From NCBI GenBank assembly GCA_964624795.1, contig CAZUZS010000047.1, positions 1 through 39,245 on the forward strand: a DNA stretch of 39,245 nt, read 5' to 3'. The notes beneath the pieces are model-generated. The model ran no database searches. It was given only the letters and a program-made list of their open reading frames with translations, and was not told the origin of the DNA. The DNA comes from CAZUZS01 sp964624795. GTDB lineage: Bacteria > Calditrichota > Calditrichia > RBG-13-44-9. A program made the translations under genes and the position numbers. Of the stretch, positions 17,261 through 25,258 are shown in pieces (position 1 is the first letter of the stretch; the number at the start of each line of letters is the position of its first letter).

Positions 17261-18027
17261 AAAATATCGGATTAATCGGTTTTGGCCGCTTCGGGCAATT
17301 GCTCCAAAAACATTTGCAGCGAAGGTCAGAAATTGCCGTTTGGGACCCGTCGCAGGCGGGAAGCCCTTCACACCGGAATGTAAACTTCCGCTCGCTGGAA
17401 TCCGTCTGCGACAGATCGCTGCTCATTCTGGCAGTGCCGGTTTCGGCGCTGGAAAAAGTCGTGAGGCAGATCGCTCCTTTTGTTGGGCCGGAAACGATCG
17501 TCATGGATGTCTGCGCTGTAAAGCTTTATCCACTCCGAATAATGTCCGAAGTTTTCCCCAAAGAGATAGAAATTCTCGGCACACACCCGCTGTTTGGACC
17601 GGACTCTGCGCGGGAAACCATGCAAGGCCATCAAATGATTATTGTGCCGGAACGGATTTCACTTTCCCGTCTTGACGTAATAAAAAAGTTCTGGTCACAA
17701 TGGGAAATTGAATTGGTTGAAATGAGCGCTGAGGAACATGACCGCCTCATGGCGCAAACACTGGCGCTCACTCACTTCCTGGGCCGGGCACTAAATGAAA
17801 TGGATTTGCCTCTATCTCCTCATACCACGCAGGATTACCGAAACCTTATGAAATTGAAAGAAAAGATCAATCGTGACACTTTTGAATTGTTCGAGGATAT
17901 GCACCGCTACAACCCATTCGCACAGGAGATGCGGGAGTTGCTGCTGAATTCAATTGCTGCCATGAAAGCACAATTAGACAGCCTGGAACCGCCTAATCAG
18001 GTATCTGTCAAAATTCAGGAACGCTGA
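17257..18027 (+). CDS. tyrA: Prephenate/arogenate dehydrogenase
   Basis: Oxidatively decarboxylates prephenate or arogenate towards tyrosine. The 256-aa protein opens with the dinucleotide motif GFGRFG at 8-13. It continues with ILAVPV, MDVCAVK at about 83-89 (the position where related enzymes have D-x-x-S-V-K), GTHPLFGP with His110, and EEHDRLMAQTLALTHFLGRAL with His161 and His173. It lacks a C-terminal ACT domain, so feedback control is not evident. The ATG overlaps the aroC/Q stop by 4 bp; a longer open frame inside aroC is ignored. Prephenate made by the fused mutase is its direct substrate or one transamination away. Substrate preference is not decided by sequence alone. Confidence 0.92.
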   Translation: MKNIGLIGFGRFGQLLQKHLQRRSEIAVWDPSQAGSPSHRNVNFRSLESVCDRSLLILAVPVSALEKVVRQIAPFVGPETIVMDVCAVKLYPLRIMSEVFPKEIEILGTHPLFGPDSARETMQGHQMIIVPERISLSRLDVIKKFWSQWEIELVEMSAEEHDRLMAQTLALTHFLGRALNEMDLPLSPHTTQDYRNLMKLKEKINRDTFELFEDMHRYNPFAQEMRELLLNSIAAMKAQLDSLEPPNQVSVKIQER

Positions 18028-18063
18028 AAGAAAGGGCCAATTTCCGACGAGCACCGAAAGGTC

Positions 18064-18432
18064 TCAGGCATACCGGATTTTGGAATCCCGGTTATACCCC
18101 ATCTCCCCGAAAGGCTGCAATTTTTCCAGCCAGATCTCTTCCAACAGCGAGATTTCGTCTTTGTATTTGAAATTCGGATCGTCCTTTGGGTCCAGCGTTT
18201 CCAGAATCTCAAAAGTAAAAGCGCCCGCCCCGAACTCTTTCCAGTCCGTCTGCAGCTCCTTGTTCATGTGAGAACCCAATTCCAACTGGAATTTGTGCCG
18301 ATTGAGTACACCATCCAGATTAAGGCTGCTCCCCAAAAGAATCTTGCCATTCACATTATTCTTGATCTGAAAAATTCCTGCCGGTTTGGGAGTCAGTTTG
18401 TATTGACGTTTGATTTCCTTTTTATCTACCAT
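18064..18432 (-). CDS. GIY-YIG nuclease-like protein
   Basis: A 122-aa solitary GIY-YIG-type domain. The two signature strands appear as AGIFQI (18-23) and NGKILLGSS (28-36). The candidate catalytic Arg45 lies in LNRHKFQLELG. Then comes HMNKELQTDWKEFGAGAFTFEILE, with the Glu expected to bind metal, as in homing-type GIY-YIG modules (NGK-YIG-S-N-R-H...GSH-N-LQ-W). The first Tyr of each motif is replaced by hydrophobic residues (GIF, ILLG), so catalysis is uncertain. GAAGGAG precedes the ATG. It is convergent with tyrA and divergent from tetR, with no partner gene. It may be a DNA nuclease or a domesticated single-domain protein. Confidence 0.75.
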   Translation of the reverse strand: MVDKKEIKRQYKLTPKPAGIFQIKNNVNGKILLGSSLNLDGVLNRHKFQLELGSHMNKELQTDWKEFGAGAFTFEILETLDPKDDPNFKYKDEISLLEEIWLEKLQPFGEMGYNRDSKIRYA

Positions 18433-18729
18433 TTATTTTTCTCCTTCTCACCTTTTAGAGCGACACTGTGTAAATAACAATAAATATTGCATCGCCCGGT
18501 AACTGAACCGGACATAAATCCGCGATCAAAGTTAGAAATAAGCGCGTTCGGATTCAAGTCCGAAGATTTTGTTCAACAATTATATATGACGTCCCAAATG
18601 TTTTCTTACTTCCTTAGTGGATTCGGCAATATCGCAATTCGTAGATATCATATACCAGCGCTTGCGAAGGAGACTGGCAATATGCTTGGCGAAGAACCGA
18701 TCACTTTCTAAAATAATATGAAAAAACCA
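18433..18729. other. Intergenic region between GIY-YIG gene and tetR promoter
   Basis: About 300 bp between the divergent GIY-YIG and tetR genes. Only weak short inverted repeats (for example TCGGA/TCCGA near 18549-18564) and A/T-rich stretches were seen. No gene or RNA is supported. Confidence 0.5.
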
Positions 18730-18759
18730 TTGACATTTCAAAATCGGTTTTTGTATATT
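18730..18759 (+). promoter_or_regulatory. Promoter of tetR
   Basis: A perfect TTGACA (18730-18735) and TATATT (18754-18759), 18 bp apart. The predicted start, near 18766, falls on the palindromic operator, so binding there would block initiation. Confidence 0.8.
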
Positions 18760-18765
18760 TTTGCC

Positions 18766-18781
18766 GACCGAACAGTCGGTC
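18766..18781 (+). promoter_or_regulatory. TetR operator O1
   Basis: GACCGAACAGTCGGTC is a palindrome with perfect 6-bp arms (GACCGA/TCGGTC) around a 4-bp centre. It lies 6 bp after the -10 element and 20 bp before the tetR ATG. Nearly the same sequence recurs at 19436, which supports a specific regulator site. Confidence 0.88.
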
Positions 18782-18800
18782 ATAATAAAGGAGAAGGAGA

Positions 18801-19412
18801 ATGGCACCAAAGATTGTTGACAAGGAAGCAAAGAAACAGGAGATACTGAAAGCCGCCATGCGGGTCTTCGCACAGAATGGCGTGGTAAAAACAAAGATGG
18901 CGGATATCGCAGACGCTGCCGGGATCGGAAAAGGCACCATATATGAATACTTTCGCAGTAAGGAAGATATCTTTGCAGAGGCCTACACGCACATCTTCCA
19001 GGGAACCGAGGAAAAGATCGGAGCGGTGCTGCAAAGCAATCAGGCCCCTGAAGAAAAATTGAAGGCGCTGATGACCGTCACGGTAGAATCATTTTTTAGC
19101 GACGGCGGCGAATTCGCCGGGATTATGATGTCCTTCTGGTCAGAAGGGATTCGAAATAAAAACGAGAGGATCATAGAAATTATCAACCTGGAGGAGATTT
19201 ATTCAGAATACCGGGGAATGATTTCTGAGATTTTGCAGGAAGGTATGGAAAAGGGCATCTTTCGCAAAATGGACGCCTTTATGACTGCGTCAGTTCTTAT
19301 CGGAGCAATGGACGGCATCCTGCTACAACGCATTCTGGATCCCAACATCTTCAAACCGCAGCAAGCAGTGGAAGTATTGCTTGACAGCTATTTAAACGGG
19401 ATAAAGAAGTAA
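18801..19412 (+). CDS. TetR family transcriptional regulator
   Basis: A 203-aa repressor-type regulator. The N-terminal helix-turn-helix lies at about residues 12-57, with the recognition segment MADIADAAGIGKGTIYEYFRSKEDIF typical of TetR proteins. The C-terminal part is a helical ligand-binding domain with no specific family signature. GAAGGAG lies just before the ATG. The gene sits behind its own operator, so it is likely autoregulated. The matching operator in front of the following LolA-like gene suggests it controls the whole transport cassette. The ligand is unknown; related regulators of efflux and lipid pathways often bind hydrophobic molecules. Confidence 0.93.
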   Translation: MAPKIVDKEAKKQEILKAAMRVFAQNGVVKTKMADIADAAGIGKGTIYEYFRSKEDIFAEAYTHIFQGTEEKIGAVLQSNQAPEEKLKALMTVTVESFFSDGGEFAGIMMSFWSEGIRNKNERIIEIINLEEIYSEYRGMISEILQEGMEKGIFRKMDAFMTASVLIGAMDGILLQRILDPNIFKPQQAVEVLLDSYLNGIKK

Positions 19413-19435
19413 GAAAAAATTTTGCTCATATGAAT

Positions 19436-19451
19436 GACCGAACAGCCGGTC
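19436..19451 (+). promoter_or_regulatory. TetR operator O2
   Basis: GACCGAACAGCCGGTC differs from O1 at one position (T to C), leaving 5-bp arms GACCG/CGGTC. It sits between the tetR stop and the LolA-like gene's ribosome site. No convincing promoter elements could be placed next to it, so it may control an internal promoter or act as a roadblock or loop partner. Confidence 0.82.
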
Positions 19452-19468
19452 AAAGGATTGGAGGTATT

Positions 19469-20266
19469 ATGAAAAAGTCTCAATTCAGCTCACAGCCCGG
19501 TCTCTTTCTGACAGGAGGTCCTCTCCTTCTCCTCGCCGGGATATTCTTCTTTTTAATTTCCCCTTCGGATGGTATCAGCCAATCGGCGAAAGGGATCGTC
19601 GTGAAAGCAAACGATCTGCTGCACGGCAAAAGCAGTAGGGCAACGGCGACTATGACGGTCGTTAAACCGGACTGGTCGCGAAAAATGTCCATGAAGATGT
19701 GGATGCTGGAACCCAATTATGCCATGATTTTGATCACCGAGCCGGCAAAAGATAAAGGCACCGTCACCTTGAAGCGCAGGAACGAGATCTGGAACTGGAT
19801 ACCCGCTGTGCAGCGGGTCATAAAGATCCCGCCGTCAATGATGATGCAGCCCTGGATGGGGTCCAATTTCACCAATGACGACCTGGTACGCGAATCCTCC
19901 ATCGTGGAGGATTACACCCAGAAACTGATGGGAGAAGAACAGATTGAAGGATACGATTGCTACAAAATACAGCTCCTGCCAAAACCGGAAGCCGGCGTCG
20001 TATGGGGCAAGGTGATCATGTGGATATCCAAAAAGAATTACCTGGAGCTCAAAACGGAATACTACGACGAGGACAGCACCCTGGTGAAATACATGACCGG
20101 CAGCGAGGTTAAAGATATGGGCGGACGCACCCTTCCCTCTCACTGGGAGATGATACCGGTGGATAAACCCGGTGAGAAGACCATACTGGATTATGAATCA
20201 CTGGAATTCAATGTCAACATTAAACCATCCTTCTTTTCCGAACAAAACATGAAGCGCGTCAGGTAG
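19469..20266 (+). CDS. LolA-like outer-membrane lipoprotein-sorting protein
   Basis: A 265-aa periplasmic protein with an N-terminal hydrophobic signal (about 10-32). The body matches the LolA-like lipoprotein-sorting family: MSMKMWMLEPNYAMILIT, ITEPAKDKGTVTLKRRNEIWNWIP, RVIKIPPSMMMQPWMGS, a FTNDDLVRES segment, then GYDCYKIQL and SKKNYLELKTEYYDED. Proteins of this type carry lipidated or hydrophobic cargo across the periplasm and are often encoded with exporters. The start at 19469 is chosen for GGAGG just upstream; the 13-codon extension would overlap operator O2. It is followed after 8 bp by the first permease, whose ribosome site overlaps this gene's stop. Confidence 0.88.
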   Translation: MKKSQFSSQPGLFLTGGPLLLLAGIFFFLISPSDGISQSAKGIVVKANDLLHGKSSRATATMTVVKPDWSRKMSMKMWMLEPNYAMILITEPAKDKGTVTLKRRNEIWNWIPAVQRVIKIPPSMMMQPWMGSNFTNDDLVRESSIVEDYTQKLMGEEQIEGYDCYKIQLLPKPEAGVVWGKVIMWISKKNYLELKTEYYDEDSTLVKYMTGSEVKDMGGRTLPSHWEMIPVDKPGEKTILDYESLEFNVNIKPSFFSEQNMKRVR

Positions 20267-20274
20267 GAGGTTCC

Positions 20275-21489
20275 ATGTATATATCATTAAGCTGGCGAAA
20301 TCTGTGGAGAAATAAGAAGCGAACCATCATCGCCGCCGCGTCGGTGTTTTTCGCCGTGCTATTGGCGGTGGTGATGCGATCCGGACAGAACGGTTCTTAT
20401 GCCTATATGATCGATTCTTCCGCAAAGTTGTTTACCGGATACCTGCAGGTGCAGGGCAAAGGGTACTGGGAAAACCGGTCCCTGGACAAAAGTATCGTTA
20501 TAAAGCCGAAGGAAATGGAAGCTCTGCGCATGACGCCCCATGTTACATCGGTTACCCCGAGGCTGGAGGCGTTTGCACTGGTCTCCCACAAAGTCAATAC
20601 AAAAGTAGCCCAGGTAATCGGGATTGATCCTTCTTCGGAAAATGAGATGACCGGTCTGAAAAAGCGGCTGGTCGGCGGGAGCTATCTGGAAGCCAATTCC
20701 CCGGGGGTGCTGATTGCCCAGGGTCTGGCTGATGTACTAAAGACGGGCGTGGGAGACAGCCTGGTCGTTTACGGACAAGGTTACCAGGGCCAGATGGCAG
20801 CAGCCCGGCTGCCGGTGACCGGTATTGTCAAGCTGCCCTTTCCTGATATGAATAACGGCCTGGTATATATGACATTGCCCAATGCACAGGATGTTTTTTC
20901 GGCCTACGGGCGGATTACGTCTGCAGCGATTATGGTGGATAATATCCGCCACCTCGGTACTGTGAAGAGCGCCGTCCGGCGGGATATGGGCAGTAATTAT
21001 GCAATCATGACCTGGGACGAGATGATGCCCGACCTGGTGCAGAGCATCGAGCTGGACAATGCCAGCGGCATCATCATGCTTATCATTCTCTATATTGTTA
21101 TCGCTTTTGGGGTGTTCGGTACGGTAATGATGATGACTTCCGAGCGGGTAAAGGAATTCGGTATTCTGGTCTCCGTGGGAATGAAGAAAATCAAGATTAT
21201 CCTGGTAACCACCGTGGAAACCATTTTCATTTCCTTCCTGGGGGTGCTGATGGGAATTATCGGGAGCATACCCATCATTTATTACCTGCATTACAATCCC
21301 ATTCATATGACCGGAGATGCGGCCAAAGCATTTGAATCCATCGGGGTGGAACCGATCATGAATTTCAGTGTCGATCCGCATATCTTCCTCAGCCAATCCA
21401 TTGTCGTTCTGATTATCGCATTGGCGACAGCCATATATCCGGTACTGTTCATAAACCGCCTGCAGCCGGCGAAAGCCATACACGGTTAA
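20275..21489 (+). CDS. ABC transporter permease, FtsX/LolE type (first)
   Basis: A 404-aa inner-membrane permease of the MacB/LolCE type. It has one N-terminal helix after LSWRNLWRNKKR, a large periplasmic domain (about 45-260), and three C-terminal helices (roughly 263-290, 315-340, 370-395). The conserved ERVKEFGILVSVGMKK coupling region follows the second helix. Such permeases work by mechanotransmission, moving lipoproteins, peptides or lipids from the membrane to a periplasmic acceptor rather than channelling soluble substrate. AGGAGG precedes the ATG. It is paralogous to the next gene (same length, same N-terminal W-[KR]-N-[IL]-W-R-N-K-K-R), so the two probably form a LolCE-like heterodimer. 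Confidence 0.93.
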   Translation: MYISLSWRNLWRNKKRTIIAAASVFFAVLLAVVMRSGQNGSYAYMIDSSAKLFTGYLQVQGKGYWENRSLDKSIVIKPKEMEALRMTPHVTSVTPRLEAFALVSHKVNTKVAQVIGIDPSSENEMTGLKKRLVGGSYLEANSPGVLIAQGLADVLKTGVGDSLVVYGQGYQGQMAAARLPVTGIVKLPFPDMNNGLVYMTLPNAQDVFSAYGRITSAAIMVDNIRHLGTVKSAVRRDMGSNYAIMTWDEMMPDLVQSIELDNASGIIMLIILYIVIAFGVFGTVMMMTSERVKEFGILVSVGMKKIKIILVTTVETIFISFLGVLMGIIGSIPIIYYLHYNPIHMTGDAAKAFESIGVEPIMNFSVDPHIFLSQSIVVLIIALATAIYPVLFINRLQPAKAIHG

Positions 21490-21504
21490 GAAAGGAGTTC
21501 AGGC

Positions 21505-22719
21505 ATGTTACTCGCATTAGCGTGGAAAAACATCTGGAGAAATAAAAAACGCAGCCTGATCATTATTATCGCCATCACTTTTGGTTTATGGGGCGGGCTG
21601 CTGGCCGGTGCCATTATGATGGGATGGGGAGAATCGATGGTCAACACGGCGATAGATCGTAACCTGGCGCACATCCAGATTCATAAAACCGGGTATTCCA
21701 GCAGCAGGGAAGTGAGCCAGTATATCCCCGGGGGTGTGCAAATGTTAGATCAGATCCGCTCCATACCGGGAGTGGAAGCGGTATCCGGCCGGACACTGGT
21801 GGATGGTATGGCAGCATCGCCCAGTTCCACCTTCGGGGTTACTATCGAAGGAATCGTTCCGGACCAGGCAAAAAAGGTTACCGATATTCATAAATTGTTG
21901 ATCGACGGAAGCTATTTCGGGGGAAAAGGAAAAAATCCCATCGTTATCGGAAAGAAGCTGGCCGACCGTCTCAATCTGAAACTGCGTTCCAAAGTCGTGC
22001 TGAGCTTTCAGGCAATGGACAGTACCCTGGTTTATGCGGCATTCCGGGTAGTAGGTATATTTAAAAGTGAATCCTCATTGTTTGACCAGTCACATGTATT
22101 TGTGCAGCAGAGTGATTTGCTGCGGCTGCTCAACACCGCGCCGGTCATTCATGAAATTGCCGTTCGCGCACAATCTTCGCAGTTGATGCCGGAGGTTTTC
22201 ACTGCGCTGCAATCGAGATACCCGGGGCTCTCCATCCAGACATGGAAAGAGCTGGCGCCGGAAGTCGCTGTCACTGCGGCAGCCATGGAGAGCTGGTCCT
22301 ACCTGTTTGTGGGCATCATCCTCATGGCCCTGATATTCGGGATCACCAACACCATGCTGATGGCGGTGATGGAGCGCATCCGGGAGCTGGGTATACTGAT
22401 CGCGGTGGGAATGAAAAAGAGCAAGGTCTTTCTCATGATCCTGCTGGAAACCATCATGCTCTCCTTCACCGGGGGGATCAGCGGTATGATTGTTGGCGGA
22501 GCGACGATTGCCGTCCTGTCCCACACCGGGATCAACTTTTCGGCATTCGCCTCCAGTCTGGAAAGTTTTGGAGCCAGCACTATTTTATACCCGTTCCTGC
22601 CGGCGGGGATGTATATCGCCCTGGTGGTGATGATTATTGTGGCATCCAGCGTTGCCTCCACCATGCCGGCCTGGAAAGCGACGCACCTGCAGCCGTCACA
22701 GGCCATCCGGACCTATTAG
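21505..22719 (+). CDS. ABC transporter permease, FtsX/LolE type (second)
   Basis: A 404-aa paralogue of the preceding permease with the same topology: an N-terminal helix after LAWKNIWRNKKR, a periplasmic domain with SGRTLVDGMAASPSSTFGV, and three C-terminal helices. The coupling segment is MERIRELGILIAVGMKK, and the C-terminus is ATHLQPSQAIRTY. It begins 15 bp after the first permease, with AAAGGAG upstream. The pair plus the ATPase and the LolA-like protein make a set equivalent in parts to LolA-LolCDE. Whether the cargo is lipoprotein, lipid or a small hydrophobic molecule cannot be decided. Confidence 0.93.
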   Translation: MLLALAWKNIWRNKKRSLIIIIAITFGLWGGLLAGAIMMGWGESMVNTAIDRNLAHIQIHKTGYSSSREVSQYIPGGVQMLDQIRSIPGVEAVSGRTLVDGMAASPSSTFGVTIEGIVPDQAKKVTDIHKLLIDGSYFGGKGKNPIVIGKKLADRLNLKLRSKVVLSFQAMDSTLVYAAFRVVGIFKSESSLFDQSHVFVQQSDLLRLLNTAPVIHEIAVRAQSSQLMPEVFTALQSRYPGLSIQTWKELAPEVAVTAAAMESWSYLFVGIILMALIFGITNTMLMAVMERIRELGILIAVGMKKSKVFLMILLETIMLSFTGGISGMIVGGATIAVLSHTGINFSAFASSLESFGASTILYPFLPAGMYIALVVMIIVASSVASTMPAWKATHLQPSQAIRTY

Positions 22720-22857
22720 ACAACCGGTGGTCGAAAGATTTATGGCGCAACAGCTTTATCGGTATACTAAACAAAGGAAATCAACCGGGTATGGAGAACC
22801 GGTTCACAACAATGGCAATGAAAACGATACAAAGAGTTTATAACAGGAGATAAAAAA

Positions 22858-23544
22858 ATGGCACTCATTCAAACAAACGGATTGGGCAAGGTCTACAATT
22901 CAAGAACCGTGCCGGTGGAAGCAGTCAAACATGTTGACCTGAGCATTGAAAAAGGAGAATTCACTGCAATCGTGGGGCCGTCCGGTTCAGGCAAGACCAC
23001 CCTGCTCAACCTGATTGGCGGACTGGATCAGCCGACATCCGGATCGATTAGCATCGATGGCACCAATGTGGCCAATCTGACAGCCAGTGATATGGTGGAA
23101 TACCGCCTGCACCATATTGGATTTGTATTTCAGGCCTACAACCTGATCCCGGTATTCACCGCAAAGGAAAATGTTGAATTTATCATGCTGCTGCAGGGGG
23201 TAAAGAAAGCCGAGCGGGAAAAACGGGCGGAGGAATTACTGCAAGCAGTTGGGCTGGGCGAGCGAATGAATAACCGTCCCAGCCAGCTCTCCGGCGGACA
23301 GCAGCAGCGGGTGGCAGTGGCCCGGGCGCTGGCATCCCATCCGGCATTTGTGCTGGCGGATGAACCCACCGCCAATCTGGATTCGGAATCCACCGCCTCC
23401 CTGCTGGACCTGATGGCCCAGCTCAACAAAAAGTATGATATGACCTTTGTGTTCTCCACCCATGACGCCCGGGTTATCCAGCGGGCCCGGCGGATCGTGA
23501 CGCTGGAAGACGGTATGATTAAAGCGGATGAGGCTGCAGCATAA
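22858..23544 (+). CDS. ABC transporter ATP-binding protein, LolD/MacB type
   Basis: A 228-aa nucleotide-binding subunit. It has Walker A GPSGSGKTT (40-48), the Q-loop VFQAYNLIPVFTAKENVE, the signature LSGGQQQRVAVARAL (from 144), Walker B FVLADEPT (about 164-171), and the H-loop STHD. The ENVEFIMLLQGV segment after the Q-loop is typical of the LolD/MacB/FtsE group, which pairs with FtsX-type permeases like the two encoded just upstream. AACAGGAGATAAA precedes the ATG. A 138-bp spacer separates it from the second permease, with no terminator seen. Confidence 0.96.
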   Translation: MALIQTNGLGKVYNSRTVPVEAVKHVDLSIEKGEFTAIVGPSGSGKTTLLNLIGGLDQPTSGSISIDGTNVANLTASDMVEYRLHHIGFVFQAYNLIPVFTAKENVEFIMLLQGVKKAEREKRAEELLQAVGLGERMNNRPSQLSGGQQQRVAVARALASHPAFVLADEPTANLDSESTASLLDLMAQLNKKYDMTFVFSTHDARVIQRARRIVTLEDGMIKADEAAA

Positions 23545-23821
23545 ACGCAGGTTCTTTTTATTCAGGGAATAATATTCTTTTAGACAGGATAACAAGATGA
23601 ACTGGATCAGGTAAGGCAGATGATGTGGATCAATATCATATTTTGGAACTTGTTGAAGGCTGAATTGATAAGAGGCAAGTAAATTGCCTGCGGCTCTGTG
23701 GGCCGATAGAGAAATGAATCAACTACATTTGATATATCATGTTAATATTGTGATCCTGGCTGATTCTTTCAGGTAAATATCCAGTAAACTTGATCAATTA
23801 TTGCATGAAGCGATGGTTTGA

Positions 23822-25009
23822 ATGATGAAAAGAATAATAATGATGATATTTCTTCTGCCGGTTATTGGGTGGGCGCAGCTTTCCTTTTATTCCATAAATG
23901 GCTACGTCAAATATCTTTCCAGTGCCGCCGACTACCCCTCCATAAAAGGGAACCTGTATGACCAGCTTTTGCACGCGCGTATCAATAGTACCTGGTATCC
24001 GGGTAATGCATGGCGGGGGGAACTGGATATACGGATGCGGGCATTCTATGGCGGATCGGTTGAGAAGTTACCCAATTTTCTGGAGCAGATAAAAACAAAC
24101 TACGATTTCACCAATCTGGACGTGGTGCTGTGGGACAAAAGGAAGACAGTCGGATACGCTCAGATTGACCGCCTGTGGCTGGATTATTCACTGCAAAGCC
24201 TGGAAGTGACCCTGGGGCGGCAGCGAATTGCCTGGGGGACTGCCCTGGTGTGGAATGTCATCGATCTGTATAATCCCAAATCGGTGCTGGACTTTGATTA
24301 TGAAGAGAAGCCGGGAGCGGACGCCCTGCGTCTGCAGTATTACACCGGTGCAGTATCAAAAGTTGAGATGGCCGCCAAACCGGGCAAGACCATGAAGAAG
24401 GCCATCATCGCCGGCCTCTTTTCCCTCAATGCATTTGAATACGACTTTTACGGCCTTGCCGGCATCCGGAACAACCGCTGGGTGGCAGGCGGCGCCTGGG
24501 CAGGTTCGATCCTGAAGGGCGGATTCCGGGGAGAGTTCCTGGTCAGTCAGGCACCGTCCAAATCGGAGATCATGCCCTACCCTATTCCCCGTTTCTTTGG
24601 CAGCTCCATCCTGAGATATGACAAACCGGTAGTCAGTTTTGTACTCTCTGGCGACTACACCTTTGCCAACTCTTTTTACATACACACCGAAAGTCTGTTT
24701 AACAGCAACGGCAAGGTAAAGAATGCGGGTATATTCCAGCAGGAAGCGCTGGCCGCCGGGATGCTCTCCCCTGCCCGCTGGTCAGTCTACCAGGAGTTTG
24801 CCTATGACCTCAATCCGCTGACGCGGGCAACCCTGTTCGGTATATTCAATCCCAACGACCGTTCCTCGATTATCGTGCCCATGCTGACACGTTCTTTGAA
24901 TACCAATCTGGATCTGCTGCTGATAGGGCTGCTGGCGTCCGGAAGGCAGTATACGGAGTTTGGGGATTACGGGAAATCGGTGTATATAAGGCTGAAATAC
25001 TCTTTCTGA
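23822..25009 (+). CDS. Outer-membrane beta-barrel protein of the transport cassette
   Basis: A 395-aa protein with a signal peptide (MMKRIIMMIFLLPVIGWAQ). The body is beta-barrel-like: YSINGYVKYLSS, QLLHARINSTWYPG, ELDIRMRAFYGG, IDRLWLDYSLQSLEVTLGRQRIAWGTALVWNVIDLYNPKSV, ending in SVYIRLKYSF with a terminal Phe. The GRQRIAWGTA-x-N-x-x-D-x-x-NP pattern recurs in barrels next to lipid or RND-type exporters (DUF1302-like proteins), so it may be the outer-membrane partner of this ABC system. It lies 277 bp after the ATPase, and the ribosome site is weak. Belonging to the cassette is inferred from position and strand. Confidence 0.8.
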   Translation: MMKRIIMMIFLLPVIGWAQLSFYSINGYVKYLSSAADYPSIKGNLYDQLLHARINSTWYPGNAWRGELDIRMRAFYGGSVEKLPNFLEQIKTNYDFTNLDVVLWDKRKTVGYAQIDRLWLDYSLQSLEVTLGRQRIAWGTALVWNVIDLYNPKSVLDFDYEEKPGADALRLQYYTGAVSKVEMAAKPGKTMKKAIIAGLFSLNAFEYDFYGLAGIRNNRWVAGGAWAGSILKGGFRGEFLVSQAPSKSEIMPYPIPRFFGSSILRYDKPVVSFVLSGDYTFANSFYIHTESLFNSNGKVKNAGIFQQEALAAGMLSPARWSVYQEFAYDLNPLTRATLFGIFNPNDRSSIIVPMLTRSLNTNLDLLLIGLLASGRQYTEFGDYGKSVYIRLKYSF

Positions 25010-25040
25010 TGGCATGGAGCAAGACGCATGGGAGAGAGAC

Positions 25041-25103
25041 TAAGAGACGTAGTGACGCAGGAACGTAAGGGGTCTAAAGGTCTAAGGACATAAGGACGTA
25101 AGG
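25041..25103. repeat. Degenerate short repeat (TAAGGAC-type)
   Basis: An imperfect run of GACGTAG, GACGCAGG, AACGTAAGG, TCTAAAGG, TCTAAGGACA, TAAGGACG and TAAGG lies in the gap between two convergent genes. The unit is roughly 8-9 bp and decayed. It is similar in style to the heptamer repeat at 7100. Confidence 0.6.
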
Positions 25104-25258
25104 TTATGTGGTCTTTGCCTTCACTTCAACCGGGAACAGGGAACCGTGAACCTTTTTGGTTACAACCTTCTGATGTATTTTGATCTATTTTCTTAGCCCC
25201 ACCTAAATGTTGAAACGGTTTAGAATTTTGGCTTTCTATCGAACTGATCCATTTGCCT

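Noticed and set aside
20737..21483. 248-codon open frame antisense to the first ABC permease
   Set aside because: It is a shadow of the permease reading frame. It is His/Asp-rich in the way expected from the reverse complement of membrane-protein codons, has no ribosome site, and the sense strand has strong family motifs.
22242..22853. 203-codon plus-strand frame overlapping the end of the second permease
   Set aside because: A +1-type shadow rich in His, Gly and Asp that overlaps the three C-terminal helices of the permease and has no start signal.
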